Shown: positions 51,625 through 61,543, counted from the first letter of the stretch. The stretch is DNA of 64,000 nucleotides from Sphingobacteriia bacterium (GCA_015999745.1 JAECQP010000011.1:1-64000); one strand, 5' to 3'. Program-made: numbers and translations. The notes: generated from the sequence alone by a model not told the origin.

Positions 51625-52896
51625 GTGGAAAAAAAAGTCGATCGCTTCTCGGGTACTTTTCAAACCGGGCTCTATGCCGCAGTAGTGGCTTTTCTTACCT
51701 ATACCATGATCTTCGGATTCAGAAAGTCTTTTACGGTTTGCACCTTCGACGGAATGGCCTACTGGGGGTTGGGATATAAGACGCTGTTGGTACTGAGCCA
51801 GATGATCGGGTACCTGATGGCCAAGTTTTACGGCATCAAATTCATTTCCGAGTTAAAGCGGCTGCATCGTTACAAGATCGTGTTGCTGCTGGTGGGGATT
51901 GCCTGGCTGGCCTGGTTGTTGTTTGCATTGGTTCCTCCGCCTTATAATATTGTATTCCTGTTCATCAACGGGTTTCCGCTGGGCATGTTATGGGGCGTTA
52001 TTTTTTCGTATATAGAGGGCAGAAAAACAACCGATTTTATTGGCGCGGCCCTGGCGGTGAGTTTTATTTTTTCTTCCGGATTTGTAAAATCGGTGGGTGG
52101 GTGGCTCCAGTTGCAGTTCCAGCTCTCCGAATTCTGGATTCCCTTTGTAACCGGTCTGGTTTTTGCCATACCCCTGCTCCTGTTTATTTACCTGATGGAA
52201 AAAATTCCGCCGCCTTCCGAAGAGGATATTGCCCTGCGGATGAACCGTACACCTATGGATGCGGCGCAAAGAAAAGCATTCATCCGGCAGTTTTTCCCCG
52301 GTATTGTTGCGGCTGTTTTTATTTATGCGTTCGCCACCATCTTCCGGGATATCCGGGACAACTTCAGTGCAGATATGTGGAAGGAAATGGGCTATCTCAA
52401 CCAGCCTGCCATCTTCTCCAAAACCGAAACACCCATTACACTCGTGATCCTCCTGCTAATTGGAAGTATGGTCATGATCAAAGACAGCTTTAAGGCGTTT
52501 ATGCTATCGCACTTATTTATTGCCCTTGGTTTTATACTGGCCGGGGTCTGCACCTATTTTTTCCGCAACAATGCCATTTCTCCCATCTGGTGGATGACCC
52601 TGGTAGGGCTTGGTCTCTACATGGTCTACATTCCTTTCAACTCCGTTTTTTTTGAAAGACTGATTGCCAGTTTCCGTTTTACCGGCAATGTGGGCTTCCT
52701 GATCTATGTGGCGGATTCCTTTGGCTACCTGGGCAGTGTAAGCGTTTTGCTGAGTAAGGAGATTTTCAAAGTGCAATTAAACTGGGTGTCTTTCTTTTCC
52801 AACAGTGTCATGATGCTCTCTGTGGCCGGTGTTTTGATTACACTGTTCTCTGCCGGGTATTTCAGCCGCAAATACAAGGCAGGAGTTGGCCATTAG
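51625..52896 (+). CDS. DUF5690 membrane protein (MFS-like)
   Basis: The 423-residue protein has about 12 hydrophobic segments in an MFS-like pattern, starting FQTGLYAAVVAFLTYTMIFG and including FLFINGFPLGMLWGVIFSYI, VAAVFIYAFATIFRDIRDNF and VSFFSNSVMMLSVAGVLITL. It fits DUF5690; the transported substrate is unknown. The start is GTG at 51625, since no ATG is near the conserved N-terminus. It lies 26 bases before the bestrophin gene, which has its own promoter. Confidence 0.85.
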   Translation: MEKKVDRFSGTFQTGLYAAVVAFLTYTMIFGFRKSFTVCTFDGMAYWGLGYKTLLVLSQMIGYLMAKFYGIKFISELKRLHRYKIVLLLVGIAWLAWLLFALVPPPYNIVFLFINGFPLGMLWGVIFSYIEGRKTTDFIGAALAVSFIFSSGFVKSVGGWLQLQFQLSEFWIPFVTGLVFAIPLLLFIYLMEKIPPPSEEDIALRMNRTPMDAAQRKAFIRQFFPGIVAAVFIYAFATIFRDIRDNFSADMWKEMGYLNQPAIFSKTETPITLVILLLIGSMVMIKDSFKAFMLSHLFIALGFILAGVCTYFFRNNAISPIWWMTLVGLGLYMVYIPFNSVFFERLIASFRFTGNVGFLIYVADSFGYLGSVSVLLSKEIFKVQLNWVSFFSNSVMMLSVAGVLITLFSAGYFSRKYKAGVGH

Positions 52897-52910
52897 TCGG
52901 CAAGGATATT

Positions 52911-52918
52911 TAATTTTG
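52911..52918 (+). promoter_or_regulatory. Promoter (-7 box TAATTTTG) of the bestrophin gene
   Basis: A perfect TAnnTTTG match with only four bases (TTCC) before the ATG, predicting a leaderless transcript. Confidence 0.5.
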
Positions 52919-52922
52919 TTCC

Positions 52923-53804
52923 ATGATCAGCTACCAACCCAAAGACTGGATTCGCTTTATTTTTAAACTGCACCGGACAGATACGATCCGTCAGCTTTTC
53001 CCTTTGATTGTGTTCCTCGGGTTTTTCTCCTGGGGCGTTGTATACCTGGAAGCCAATTACCTGAAGCTTCCGGAAAATAGCCATGCAAGAAATATTACCA
53101 CCGTACACAGCCTGTTGGGGTTTGCCATATCGATGCTACTGGTGTTCAGAACCAATACCGCTTATGACCGTTGGTGGGAAGGCCGGAAGCTATGGGGATC
53201 GCTGATCAATAACAGCCGCAATCTTTCTGTAAAACTCAACAGCATACTTCCCTTCGACGATGAAAAAAACAGGAGTTTCTTTAAAAAGATCATCCCCTTG
53301 TTTGCGCAGGAACTCCGGCTGCACCTGTTGAACGAAAAAACCAGGCTGGCGCTGGATTCCAGCCCTCATCCGGAAATCAGTGGCTTCGATACCAGCAAAC
53401 ATATTCCCAACCAGGTGGCCATGGTGCTGGTGAACAGGATCCACCTCATGCACCGCGACCGGCAGATCAGCGATTTTCAAATGCTTTTCCTGAACAGTGA
53501 ACTACAAAGTTTTCTGGATATCTGTGGCGCATGTGAACGGATTAAGAATACACCCATCCCTTACTCCTACAGCGCTTTTCTGAAGAAATTTATTTTTCTG
53601 TACGTGCTTACACTACCGCTGGGATTTGCCATTCCGCTGGGTTATTTTACTATTCCTGCAGTGATATTTATTTTTTATGTACTTGCCAGCCTGGAACTGA
53701 TTGCGGAAGAGATAGAAGATCCCTTCGGAAAAGATGAGAACGATCTTCCGATGGAAAGAATGGCCGGAAACATTGTAAAAAATGTAAACGATATCCTGGC
53801 CTGA
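52923..53804 (+). CDS. Bestrophin-family anion channel
   Basis: The 293-residue protein belongs to the bestrophin/UPF0187 family: FLGFFSWGVVYLEANY, LLGFAISMLLVFRTNTAYDRWWEGRKLWGSLIN, KNTPIPYSYSAFLKKFIFLYVLTLPLGFA and EEIEDPFGKDENDLPMERM. These are the conserved pore and cytoplasmic features. It would form a pentameric ion channel (cation- or anion-selective in bacteria). It ends four bases before the convergent msrB. Confidence 0.93.
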   Translation: MISYQPKDWIRFIFKLHRTDTIRQLFPLIVFLGFFSWGVVYLEANYLKLPENSHARNITTVHSLLGFAISMLLVFRTNTAYDRWWEGRKLWGSLINNSRNLSVKLNSILPFDDEKNRSFFKKIIPLFAQELRLHLLNEKTRLALDSSPHPEISGFDTSKHIPNQVAMVLVNRIHLMHRDRQISDFQMLFLNSELQSFLDICGACERIKNTPIPYSYSAFLKKFIFLYVLTLPLGFAIPLGYFTIPAVIFIFYVLASLELIAEEIEDPFGKDENDLPMERMAGNIVKNVNDILA

Positions 53805-53807
53805 TCC

Positions 53808-54368
53808 CTACTCCTTTTTACCGGTGTATTTTTTCCCGGCTGCCGCCGCTTTTTCAAAGTCGAGCACTACGCCATTGATGCAATAGCGCAAACCGGTTGG
53901 GGGAGGACCATCTTCAAACACATGCCCGAGGTGCGATTTGCATCTGCCGCACTGCACTTCTGTTCGCTGCATACCATGTGCGTTGTCGGGCAAATAGATA
54001 ATGGATCCCTTCGAAACAGGTTCATAGAAACTGGGCCAGCCGCAACCACTGTCGAACTTGGTATCGCTTTTAAACAAAGCATTTCCGCATACGGCACAAT
54101 AGTAGGTGCCCACTTCTTTGAACGCTTCATACTTACTGGTCCACGGACGTTCCGTGCCTTTTTCCCTGGCTATCTGATATACTTCTGGAGATAATATTTT
54201 TTTCCAGTCTGCTTCTTTTACCGCCAGCTTACTGCTATCCGTTTTGGAATAAAACGGGTTACCGGATTGGGTGGTATCTTCCATATATTTCTTTTTTTCG
54301 GGTTCATGCTGGGCATTACAGGCCTGTAAAAACAACATCGACAGCATCAGGGTGGAAAGCCATTTCAT
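53808..54368 (-). CDS. msrB: Exported methionine-R-sulfoxide reductase MsrB (lipoprotein)
   Basis: MsrB reduces methionine-R-sulfoxide in oxidised proteins. The 186-residue protein starts with a lipoprotein signal (MLFLQAC, Cys17), so it acts in the envelope. Zinc cysteines are 91/94 (CAVC) and 140/143 (CGRC), and the catalytic Cys163 is in LRYCINGVVLDF. GCGWPSFYEPV is the typical active-site stretch. The resolving Cys is not evident at the canonical place. It is divergent from adk. Confidence 0.95.
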   Translation of the reverse strand: MKWLSTLMLSMLFLQACNAQHEPEKKKYMEDTTQSGNPFYSKTDSSKLAVKEADWKKILSPEVYQIAREKGTERPWTSKYEAFKEVGTYYCAVCGNALFKSDTKFDSGCGWPSFYEPVSKGSIIYLPDNAHGMQRTEVQCGRCKSHLGHVFEDGPPPTGLRYCINGVVLDFEKAAAAGKKYTGKKE

Positions 54369-54513
54369 GATAAATAATTTTTATACATTAAAATTACGTT
54401 TAAGCATGCCGGATAGTTGTCATCAAATGCCAAATTTGATATAAAATGCGGTTAAAATCCCCTATTTTCAATTGTTGGCACTATTTGTTAAATGTTTTTT
54501 AACAGAGTCATCA

Positions 54514-54521
54514 TATATTTG
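54514..54521 (+). promoter_or_regulatory. Promoter (-7 box TATATTTG) of adk
   Basis: A perfect TAnnTTTG match 25 bases before the adk ATG. A TTTG 26 bases upstream is a weak -33 candidate at a long spacing. Confidence 0.55.
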
Positions 54522-54546
54522 TAGTTCACACAAGGTTAGTACGTTC

Positions 54547-55131
54547 ATGTTTAATATTATTTTATTCGGACCTCCCGGAAGCGGCAAAGGCACACAAAGT
54601 GAAAAACTGATAGCAGCTTACGGTCTCAAACACCTTTCTACCGGAGATTTACTTCGCAGCGAAATTACCCGTAAAACCCCACTGGGCCTGGAAGCCAAAA
54701 GCATTATGGATAAGGGACAACTGGTTCCGGATGAAGTAGTGATCGGCATGATCAGTTCTGCACTGGAGGCCAACCCGGATGCAAAAGGTTTTCTGTTCGA
54801 CGGATTTCCGCGCACCACTGCACAGAGTGAAGCCCTCGATAAATTGTTGAAACTGAAGAATACGGAAATCGGGGTGGTGCTTGCCCTTGAGGTAAGTGAA
54901 GAGGAACTCGTCAAAAGACTGCTCAACAGGGGTCTTACCAGCGGCAGAAGCGATGATACCAACGAAGAAGTGATCCGCGCCCGCATTGTGGAATACAAGG
55001 AAAAAACCACCGTAGTAGCCAACTACTACAGCCAGTTCAATAAAGTGGTTTACCTGAAGGGCGAAGGAACCGTGGAAGAAATTTTCAGTTCTCTTTGCAG
55101 CGAAATAGACAAAAGAATGTCTTCATTATAA
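54547..55131 (+). CDS. adk: Adenylate kinase
   Basis: Adk interconverts ATP+AMP and 2 ADP. The 194-residue protein has the P-loop NIILFGPPGSGKGTQSEKL, HLSTGDLLRSEI, FLFDGFPRTTAQSEAL and the short LID version RLLNRGLTSGRSDDTNEEVI without a zinc-binding site. I start at ATG 54547, which gives the normal N-terminus; an in-frame earlier ATG would add 25 residues upstream of the family start. A strong terminator follows. Confidence 0.96.
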   Translation: MFNIILFGPPGSGKGTQSEKLIAAYGLKHLSTGDLLRSEITRKTPLGLEAKSIMDKGQLVPDEVVIGMISSALEANPDAKGFLFDGFPRTTAQSEALDKLLKLKNTEIGVVLALEVSEEELVKRLLNRGLTSGRSDDTNEEVIRARIVEYKEKTTVVANYYSQFNKVVYLKGEGTVEEIFSSLCSEIDKRMSSL

Positions 55132-55168
55132 GACTGTTAAAGTTTTTGACCATAAACCAACTGCTAGG

Positions 55169-55200
55169 CCCGCCCATATATTGGGCGGGTTTTTTATTTT
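55169..55200 (+). terminator. Terminator after adk
   Basis: A perfect eight-pair stem CCCGCCCA/TGGGCGGG with a five-base loop is followed by TTTTTTATTTT. Confidence 0.9.
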
Positions 55201-55234
55201 TATCTTCCCCTGCCCCTTATAAACTATCAATCGT

Positions 55235-55242
55235 TAGCTTTG
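55235..55242 (+). promoter_or_regulatory. Promoter (-7 box TAGCTTTG) of paaZ
   Basis: A perfect TAnnTTTG match 21 bases before the paaZ ATG. It covers an in-frame TTG at 55240, so that TTG is unlikely to be the start. Confidence 0.55.
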
Positions 55243-55263
55243 CTGACCTCAAAATTGCAGCCC

Positions 55264-57312
55264 ATGTATACGGTAGAAAACTATATTCTCGGCAAATGGA
55301 TACCAGGCGATGGTGAAGGGCAACCGCTCTATCATGCGGTAACCGGTGATCCCATTGCCCGGGCCGGTACCAAAGGGATCGATTTTGCACAGGTAGTCCA
55401 TTACGCGCGCGGCACGGGAAATCCTGCACTCCGGAAAATGAGTTTTCATGAAAGGGGGCTGATGCTGCGGGCGCTGGCCATCCATTTAAGGGAACACCTC
55501 GATCAATTCTACCGGGTCAGTTACCAGACCGGCGCTACCCGGGCCGACAGTTGGGTGGATATTGAAGGGGGGATCGGCAACCTGTTCTCCTACGCTTCCC
55601 TTCGCAGAAAATTGCCGGATACCCCTTTTTGCCTCGAGGGGGACTATCACCCCCTGGGCAAGGCCAATACTTTTATGGGGCACCACCTCCTGGTTCCCAA
55701 AGAAGGGACAGCCATTCATATCAATGCATTCAATTTCCCGGTTTGGGGAATGCTCGAAAAAATAGCGGTGAACCTGCTTGCGGGCATACCGGCCATCGTA
55801 AAACCCGCCACTGTTACCTGCTATCTGACCGAGGCGGTTGTTCGGGAAATCATTGCTTCTGGAATATTGCCCGATGGCGCGTTACAGCTCATTTGCGGTA
55901 GTGCCGGAGACCTGCTGGACCAGGTGGGTTCGCAGGACGTGGTTACGTTCACCGGTTCGGCCCGTACAGGCCAGCTGCTGAAAGCCGGCAAACGGGTGCT
56001 CGAAGAGAATGTCCCCTTCAATATGGAGGCAGACTCGCTGAACTGTATTGTTTTGGGTGAGGATGTGCAACCGGGAATGCCCGAGTGGGAGTTGTTCATC
56101 AAAGAAGTAAGGAAGGAAATGACCACCAAATCGGGGCAACGTTGTACCGCAGTCAGAAGAATCTTTGTTCCCGAAAATAAACTGGAAGCTGTTCAGTCCG
56201 CTCTACAGAAAGCATTGGCGCAAACGGTCATTGGTAACCCGCTCCATGAAAAAGTGCGTATGGGTTCCCTCGCCGGCGAAGCGCAGCGAAGAGAGGTAAA
56301 AGAGCAGGTGCTGCACTTACTGGAAACCTCTTCCATTGTATATGGCTCATTAGACAACGTGTCTGTAATTGATGCAGATCCTGTAAAAGGCGCTTTCATG
56401 AGCCCGCTGCTGTTATTGAACGAAAACCCTTTCGGCAGTACGACTGTTCATGAAACCGAAGCATTTGGACCGGTTGCCACACTGATGCCTTACCGCCACA
56501 CTGAAGCAGCCGTTGCCCTGTCGAAAATGGGGAAGGGCTCGCTGGTGAGTACCATTGTTACCGCCGATCCCCGGATTGCACAATCCTATGTACTGGGTGC
56601 AGGACCCTGGCATGGCCGGATCCTGGTGCTGAACGAACAATGCGCCAAAGAAAGCACCGGGCATGGCGCACCACTTCCTTTACTGGTACACGGAGGCCCG
56701 GGAAGGGCTGGCGGTGGCGAAGAGATGGGTGGTCTCAGGGGAATGAAGCACTATATGCAACGGGTTGCCGTTCAGGGTTCTCCTGATATGATCACCGCCA
56801 TCAGCCAGGTTTACCAGCAGGGAGCAACCGGCAATACCAATACTGTCCACCCTTTCAAAAAATACTTTGAGGAGCTCGCCGTGGGCGATCAGCTCATAAC
56901 CGAAAAAAGATTAATTACCGCCGAAGATATCAATCAGTTTGCCGATCTGAGCGGCGACCATTTTTATGCCCACCTGCAAAACACCGATTTTGCGGGAACC
57001 ATGTTTGAGCGCCAGGTAGCGCATGGGTACTTACTCATGAGTATTGCCGCCGGGCTATTTGTAGACAGCTACGAAAAAAATCCTGTGCTGTTGAATTATG
57101 GAATTGATGAACTTCGCTTTACCAAACCGGTTTATCCCGGCGCAGAAATGTATATCCGTTTCACCTGCAAGGAAAAGATCCGTCAGGAGAAAAAAGAACC
57201 AACTGATATTGACAAGGGTATTGTAAAATGGATGGTGGAAATGCTGGACGACACCCATGAACTGATCGGTATTGCCACTATTTTAACCATGGTTGCCAAA
57301 AAACCTGTTTAA
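55264..57312 (+). CDS. paaZ: PaaZ: oxepin-CoA hydrolase / 3-oxo-5,6-dehydrosuberyl-CoA semialdehyde dehydrogenase
   Basis: PaaZ opens the oxepin-CoA ring in phenylacetate breakdown and oxidises the aldehyde. The 682-residue protein joins an aldehyde dehydrogenase domain (about 1-520; GTAIHINAFNFPVWGMLEK, FTGSARTGQLL, catalytic Cys294 in SGQRCTAVRR) with a C-terminal MaoC-type hydratase (about 540-680; DINQFADLSGDHFYAHLQNT). It starts at ATG 55264. An enoyl-CoA hydratase gene follows 10 bases later. The rest of the paa genes is not in the window. Confidence 0.94.
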   Translation: MYTVENYILGKWIPGDGEGQPLYHAVTGDPIARAGTKGIDFAQVVHYARGTGNPALRKMSFHERGLMLRALAIHLREHLDQFYRVSYQTGATRADSWVDIEGGIGNLFSYASLRRKLPDTPFCLEGDYHPLGKANTFMGHHLLVPKEGTAIHINAFNFPVWGMLEKIAVNLLAGIPAIVKPATVTCYLTEAVVREIIASGILPDGALQLICGSAGDLLDQVGSQDVVTFTGSARTGQLLKAGKRVLEENVPFNMEADSLNCIVLGEDVQPGMPEWELFIKEVRKEMTTKSGQRCTAVRRIFVPENKLEAVQSALQKALAQTVIGNPLHEKVRMGSLAGEAQRREVKEQVLHLLETSSIVYGSLDNVSVIDADPVKGAFMSPLLLLNENPFGSTTVHETEAFGPVATLMPYRHTEAAVALSKMGKGSLVSTIVTADPRIAQSYVLGAGPWHGRILVLNEQCAKESTGHGAPLPLLVHGGPGRAGGGEEMGGLRGMKHYMQRVAVQGSPDMITAISQVYQQGATGNTNTVHPFKKYFEELAVGDQLITEKRLITAEDINQFADLSGDHFYAHLQNTDFAGTMFERQVAHGYLLMSIAAGLFVDSYEKNPVLLNYGIDELRFTKPVYPGAEMYIRFTCKEKIRQEKKEPTDIDKGIVKWMVEMLDDTHELIGIATILTMVAKKPV

Positions 57313-57322
57313 CACCTGCCAT

Positions 57323-58093
57323 ATGATAGAAGAAATAAAAGAAGGATATGTTAAGGTAGAAAGAACGCATGGCATCGCCACGATCGAATTCTATCATCCC
57401 CAGAGTAATTCATTGCCCGGCAAGATCCTGGATGCTTTAGCCAAAGACATTTACAGTGAAGGCCAGAATGAAGCTACCCGGGTCATCATCCTGCGTTCCG
57501 CAGGTGAAAAGATTTTTTGCTCCGGCGCTTCTTTTGATGAGCTGGCCGCTATCCAAACCGAAGAACAGGGCTTAAAGTTCTTCAGCGGATTTGCGCATGT
57601 AATCAACGCCATGCGAACCTGTGGTAAAATCATCATTGCCCGCGTACAGGGTAAATGCATTGGTGGTGGTGTTGGCCTGGCTGCTGCTGCGGATTATGCC
57701 ATTGCCTGCGAAGGGGCCGATGTAAAACTGAGTGAACTGGCTGTTGGGATTGGCCCGTTTGTAGTTGGGCCTGCCGTAGAACGCAAAATGGGGCTCTCTG
57801 CATTTTCACAGTTAACCATCGACGCCGGCATGTACCGCCCTGCAGACTGGGCCAGGAGAAAGGGGCTTTTTGCAGAATTGCACACAGATGCTGCCGGAAT
57901 GGATGAATCCATTGTACGTTTATCCGGAACCTTATCCAATTACAACCCGGATGCTTTACATGAACTGAAAAAAATATGCTGGGCTGGTACCGAACATTGG
58001 GATACGCTGCTAAAAGAAAGGGCAGGCATCAGCGGAAAACTGATCCTGAGCGATTTCAGTAAATCATTTATTCAACAATTTAAAAAGAAATAG
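57323..58093 (+). CDS. Enoyl-CoA hydratase/isomerase family protein
   Basis: The 256-residue crotonase-fold protein starts EEIKEGYVKVERTHGIATIE and has the CoA oxyanion pattern RVIILRSAGEKIFCSGASFDEL and CIGGGVGLAAAADYAIACEG. The C-terminal half is the usual helical region. Right after paaZ it probably serves phenylacetate or a related aromatic-acid pathway, as PaaF or PaaG do; the exact step is uncertain. The start is ATG 57323. Family glutamates of the active site are not clearly placed. Confidence 0.88.
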   Translation: MIEEIKEGYVKVERTHGIATIEFYHPQSNSLPGKILDALAKDIYSEGQNEATRVIILRSAGEKIFCSGASFDELAAIQTEEQGLKFFSGFAHVINAMRTCGKIIIARVQGKCIGGGVGLAAAADYAIACEGADVKLSELAVGIGPFVVGPAVERKMGLSAFSQLTIDAGMYRPADWARRKGLFAELHTDAAGMDESIVRLSGTLSNYNPDALHELKKICWAGTEHWDTLLKERAGISGKLILSDFSKSFIQQFKKK

Positions 58094-58130
58094 CGCTACC
58101 TGTCCTCCCTTTTAATAGCATAAGCATCCA

Positions 58131-58763
58131 TTACAGATCGTCGAACTCGTAGATCGGATCTATATGCGTACCCGCAGCCATTTCAAAAACTGGGTTGATC
58201 AGCCCATCGTGCAGATCGTATACCCATCCGTGTAAGTGTGGCGCATTATTATGCTTCCAGGCTTTCTGGATAATGGATGTTTTAGCCAGGTTCATCACCT
58301 GCTCCATTACATTCAATTCTATCATGCGGTCTACCTGTTTATTTTCATCTTTGATGGAGCCCACTTCTTCCCGGTGAAAACGGTGCACATCCTTGATATT
58401 GCGCAACCATTTATTAATGATGCCCAGGTTATTGTTGGTCATTGCTGCTTTTACTCCGCCACAACCATAATGGCCACAAACAATAACATGTTTCACTTTT
58501 AATGTTTCTACGGCATAGCTCAGTACACTCAGGAGGTTTAGGTCCGTATTCACCACCATATTGGCAATATTGCGGTGAACAAAAATTTCACCGGGCTGTG
58601 TTCCGGTAATTTCATTGGCCGGCACCCGGCTGTCGCTGCAGCCAATCCACAGGAATTCGGGTGTTTGCAGGTTCACCAGGCGTGAAAAATATTCAGGATC
58701 ATCTGTTACTTTTTCTTTTGCCCAGGCCTTATTTTCCAATAATAATTTTTCGTATGATTTCAT
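58131..58763 (-). CDS. can: Beta-class carbonic anhydrase
   Basis: This zinc enzyme interconverts CO2 and bicarbonate. The 210-residue protein has the zinc ligands Cys42 in CSDSR, with Asp44/Arg46, and His98/Cys101 in GHYGCGG, like the E. coli Can enzyme. It lies 17 bases downstream of the SulP gene, so it is probably co-transcribed with the transporter. It is cytoplasmic: no signal peptide. Confidence 0.95.
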   Translation of the reverse strand: MKSYEKLLLENKAWAKEKVTDDPEYFSRLVNLQTPEFLWIGCSDSRVPANEITGTQPGEIFVHRNIANMVVNTDLNLLSVLSYAVETLKVKHVIVCGHYGCGGVKAAMTNNNLGIINKWLRNIKDVHRFHREEVGSIKDENKQVDRMIELNVMEQVMNLAKTSIIQKAWKHNNAPHLHGWVYDLHDGLINPVFEMAAGTHIDPIYEFDDL

Positions 58764-58780
58764 ATTGTTGTTGTAGAGGG

Positions 58781-60325
58781 TTAATTAAATAATAAATGCA
58801 TCGATTTATTCGGGCTCTTTTTGATCTCTACCCGGATATTCTTCAAATGCGCATGACAAAGAAAGTTATTTACTTCTTCAATTACATCTTTATCAATAAA
58901 ATCCGCCCTTGTAGCGTCAATCATTACAAAAGCGTTTTCCGGAACATCTTCCAGTTTTTTCTTGATAATCGGCTTATTCAGGAAGGACACATCTTTTCTT
59001 AAGCGGATCAGGTAATTGTTCTGGTCATTCACAACCAGCACGGAGGAATGGAAATTACTCCTTATCATAAAGAATAGCCCTACCAGTATACCTACCATGA
59101 TTCCTACCAGCAGATCGGTCAGCAGAATCGCCACCACTGTTACCACAAATGGTACAAACTGATCCCATCCCTTGGTATAAAACTCTCTGAACAAAGTAAC
59201 TTTCGCCAGTTTATACCCGGTAAAGATTAAAATGGCAGCCAGGGCGCTCAAAGGAATCTTATTCAGGATTCCGGGAATGAACATTACACAAACCAGTAGC
59301 AAAATACCATGCATGATAGCGGATACCTTGGTTTTGCCACCTGCAGACACGTTTGCAGAGCTTCGGACCACCACGGAAGTGAGCGGAAGGCCGCCAATCA
59401 TGCCCGAAATGATATTACCCAAACCCTGCGCCTTCAGTTCCCGGTTGGTGGGCGTTACTCTTTTCAAAGGATCCAGCTTATCCACCGCCTCAATACCCAG
59501 CAGGGTTTCCAGGCTGGCCACCAATGCAAGGGTAAATGCTGTCATCCATACATCCGGATTGGTCAGTGCGCCAAAATCAGGAAAAGTAAAGAAAGATATA
59601 AACGAAGCAACATCTTCTGCAATGGGCAGCGACACCAGTTGTTTGACCGAGAGCGCCTGTGCCGGGGCATTAGCTATATAGTACTCACTAATAAATATGC
59701 CCGCCAGTACCACCAGCAATGGTCCGGGGACCAGGGCCAATATTTTATTTTTTTTGACCGTTTTGCTTTCCCATACCATCAGAATCAATAAAGAAACAGC
59801 TCCGATCATCACGGCAGTAGGGGTGAGATGAGTAAGCGACTGCGCCATTTCCGAGAAGGTATTGTTGGTATCGGCCTGTTTAAAATTTTCATCACCCATA
59901 AAGTCGGCATCATAACCAACCAGGTGTGGGAGTTGCTTTAATATCAGGATCAGGCCAATCGCTGCCAGCATTCCTTTAATAACCGAGTTCGGGATATAAT
60001 CACCAATCACCCCTGCTTTTAAAAAGCCCAGTGCCAACTGGAATACACCAGCCAGTACCACTGCCAGCAGAAATGCTTCAAAAGCCTGCAGCTTCAGAAT
60101 TCCGGCAGCTACAATTACAGTAAGCCCTGCTGCAGGACCACTTACACTTAACTGAGATCCGGAGAGCAGGCCAATTATGATACCACCCACAATACCCCCG
60201 ATAATGCCGGAAAACAGGGGGGCTCCGGAGCCTAAGGCAATCCCCAGGCAAAGGGGTAATGCCACCAATAATACTACAATGGAAGCAGGCAGGTCACTAC
60301 CTGCGTGCTGAAAATATTTTTTCAT
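58781..60325 (-). CDS. SulP-family anion transporter with STAS domain
   Basis: The 514-residue protein starts [20 protein letters not shown] and has about 11-12 membrane segments, the SulP signatures [20 protein letters not shown] and [19 protein letters not shown], and a C-terminal STAS domain (about 430-514; [20 protein letters not shown]). SulP proteins carry sulfate or bicarbonate with sodium or protons. With carbonic anhydrase immediately downstream, bicarbonate is the better guess. It is preceded by a small exported protein gene. Confidence 0.93.
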   Translation of the reverse strand: MKKYFQHAGSDLPASIVVLLVALPLCLGIALGSGAPLFSGIIGGIVGGIIIGLLSGSQLSVSGPAAGLTVIVAAGILKLQAFEAFLLAVVLAGVFQLALGFLKAGVIGDYIPNSVIKGMLAAIGLILILKQLPHLVGYDADFMGDENFKQADTNNTFSEMAQSLTHLTPTAVMIGAVSLLILMVWESKTVKKNKILALVPGPLLVVLAGIFISEYYIANAPAQALSVKQLVSLPIAEDVASFISFFTFPDFGALTNPDVWMTAFTLALVASLETLLGIEAVDKLDPLKRVTPTNRELKAQGLGNIISGMIGGLPLTSVVVRSSANVSAGGKTKVSAIMHGILLLVCVMFIPGILNKIPLSALAAILIFTGYKLAKVTLFREFYTKGWDQFVPFVVTVVAILLTDLLVGIMVGILVGLFFMIRSNFHSSVLVVNDQNNYLIRLRKDVSFLNKPIIKKKLEDVPENAFVMIDATRADFIDKDVIEEVNNFLCHAHLKNIRVEIKKSPNKSMHLLFN

Positions 60326-60371
60326 GATGCGTTGCTGTTAAGTCTTGGAAAAAAGATACCACTGAAATAAA

Positions 60372-60671
60372 TCAGCAGTTGGGAGGGGGCACATGTATGT
60401 CCACCTCATGACTTAACGGAATTGCATCCGCAAAATGAAGGTACTGTGAAGAAATAGTGCTGCTGTTGATATCAAAAAAGAAGCCGGATGTATAGAGGCA
60501 CACGCCCTTATCAAATCCTTTCTGGAAGCCATCCTTGTCGGTATCCAGCCCCTGATGCGAAAGTTCCTCTGTAAACTGGTTGCAGAACAACATCCTGCCC
60601 AATTGCTGTACAGGCAGTATCTGGATACTCATCACCAGCAACAGAAAATATGTAATAAGCTTTTTTCGCAT
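60372..60671 (-). CDS. Small exported protein upstream of SulP
   Basis: The 99-residue product starts at ATG 60671 (MRKKLITYFLLLVMSIQILP), a signal sequence or single membrane anchor, followed by a polar domain and the ending DIHVPPPNC. I do not recognise a domain. It lies 46 bases ahead of the SulP gene on the same strand, so it may be in the same transcript. It has four cysteines, including the last residue. Confidence 0.55.
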   Translation of the reverse strand: MRKKLITYFLLLVMSIQILPVQQLGRMLFCNQFTEELSHQGLDTDKDGFQKGFDKGVCLYTSGFFFDINSSTISSQYLHFADAIPLSHEVDIHVPPPNC

Positions 60672-60767
60672 ATAACTGCCCGAAATTAGCGGAAAGCAGC
60701 AAAGTAAGATGTTAAGAAAATACAAACAAACCAGTCAGGATACAATTTCAGGTATACTGCCGCGAAA

Positions 60768-61523
60768 TCAGATATTCAGACCGCCGCAAGTGCTTAACAC
60801 CTGCCCTGTAATATAGGAACTCAGATCACTCGCCAGGAAAAGGGTGGTATTGGCGATTTCTTCCGCCTTCCCAAACCTTCCCAATGGAATTTTCTGTAAA
60901 AACTGTGCTGCCCCTTCCCCATCCTGCAGGTAATGGGTCATATCGGTTTCAATAAATCCGGGAGCAATGGCATTGCAGCGGATATTGCGGGAACCCAGTT
61001 CTGCCGCTATGGATTTGGTGAAACCAATGATGCCCGCCTTACTGGCGGCATAACAGCTTTGCCCTGCATTACCGCGGATGCCAATGATGGAACTCATGTT
61101 GATGATGCTTCCCTTTTTGGCTTTCATCATGGGGCGGATCACCTGTTTGGTCATATTGAAAACACTCTTCAGGTTAATGTCCATTACATCGTCCCACTGC
61201 TCTTCGGTCATGCGCAGCAGGAGATTATCTTTGGAAATACCTGCATTATTCACACAGACATCTATAACGCCAAATTCTTTGATCGTATCATTTACCAGCG
61301 TTTCGCAATCGGCAAAAACGCCTGCATTGCTTTTTACTGCTTTTGCCTTCACCCCCAGGGCCTCAATCTGTTGCGTAAGGGCCGCGGCCTTCTCCGCACT
61401 GCTGTCGCTTACATAAGTAAATACAATATGGCTTCCCTGTTCAGCTAATTTCAATGCAATGGCAGCGCCAATTCCACGGGCCGCACCTGTAACAACGGAT
61501 ACTTTTCCTTCGAGTAGTTTCAT
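60768..61523 (-). CDS. fabG: 3-oxoacyl-ACP reductase (FabG-like SDR)
   Basis: The 251-residue short-chain dehydrogenase has the NADP motif TGAARGIGAA (about 12-21), NNAG at 92-95 and the catalytic Ser144/145, Tyr158, Lys162 (YAASK), as in FabG. It would reduce 3-oxoacyl-ACP in fatty acid synthesis. The ending YITGQVLSTCGGLNI is typical. A perfect -7 box at 61544-61551 precedes it. Other SDR substrates cannot be excluded since no acyl carrier genes adjoin. Confidence 0.88.
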   Translation of the reverse strand: MKLLEGKVSVVTGAARGIGAAIALKLAEQGSHIVFTYVSDSSAEKAAALTQQIEALGVKAKAVKSNAGVFADCETLVNDTIKEFGVIDVCVNNAGISKDNLLLRMTEEQWDDVMDINLKSVFNMTKQVIRPMMKAKKGSIINMSSIIGIRGNAGQSCYAASKAGIIGFTKSIAAELGSRNIRCNAIAPGFIETDMTHYLQDGEGAAQFLQKIPLGRFGKAEEIANTTLFLASDLSSYITGQVLSTCGGLNI

Positions 61524-61543
61524 AAAAAATCAGTTATGGGAAA

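Noticed and set aside
55095..55316. Open frame spanning the adk terminator
   Set aside because: It runs through a strong terminator hairpin and into paaZ in another frame.
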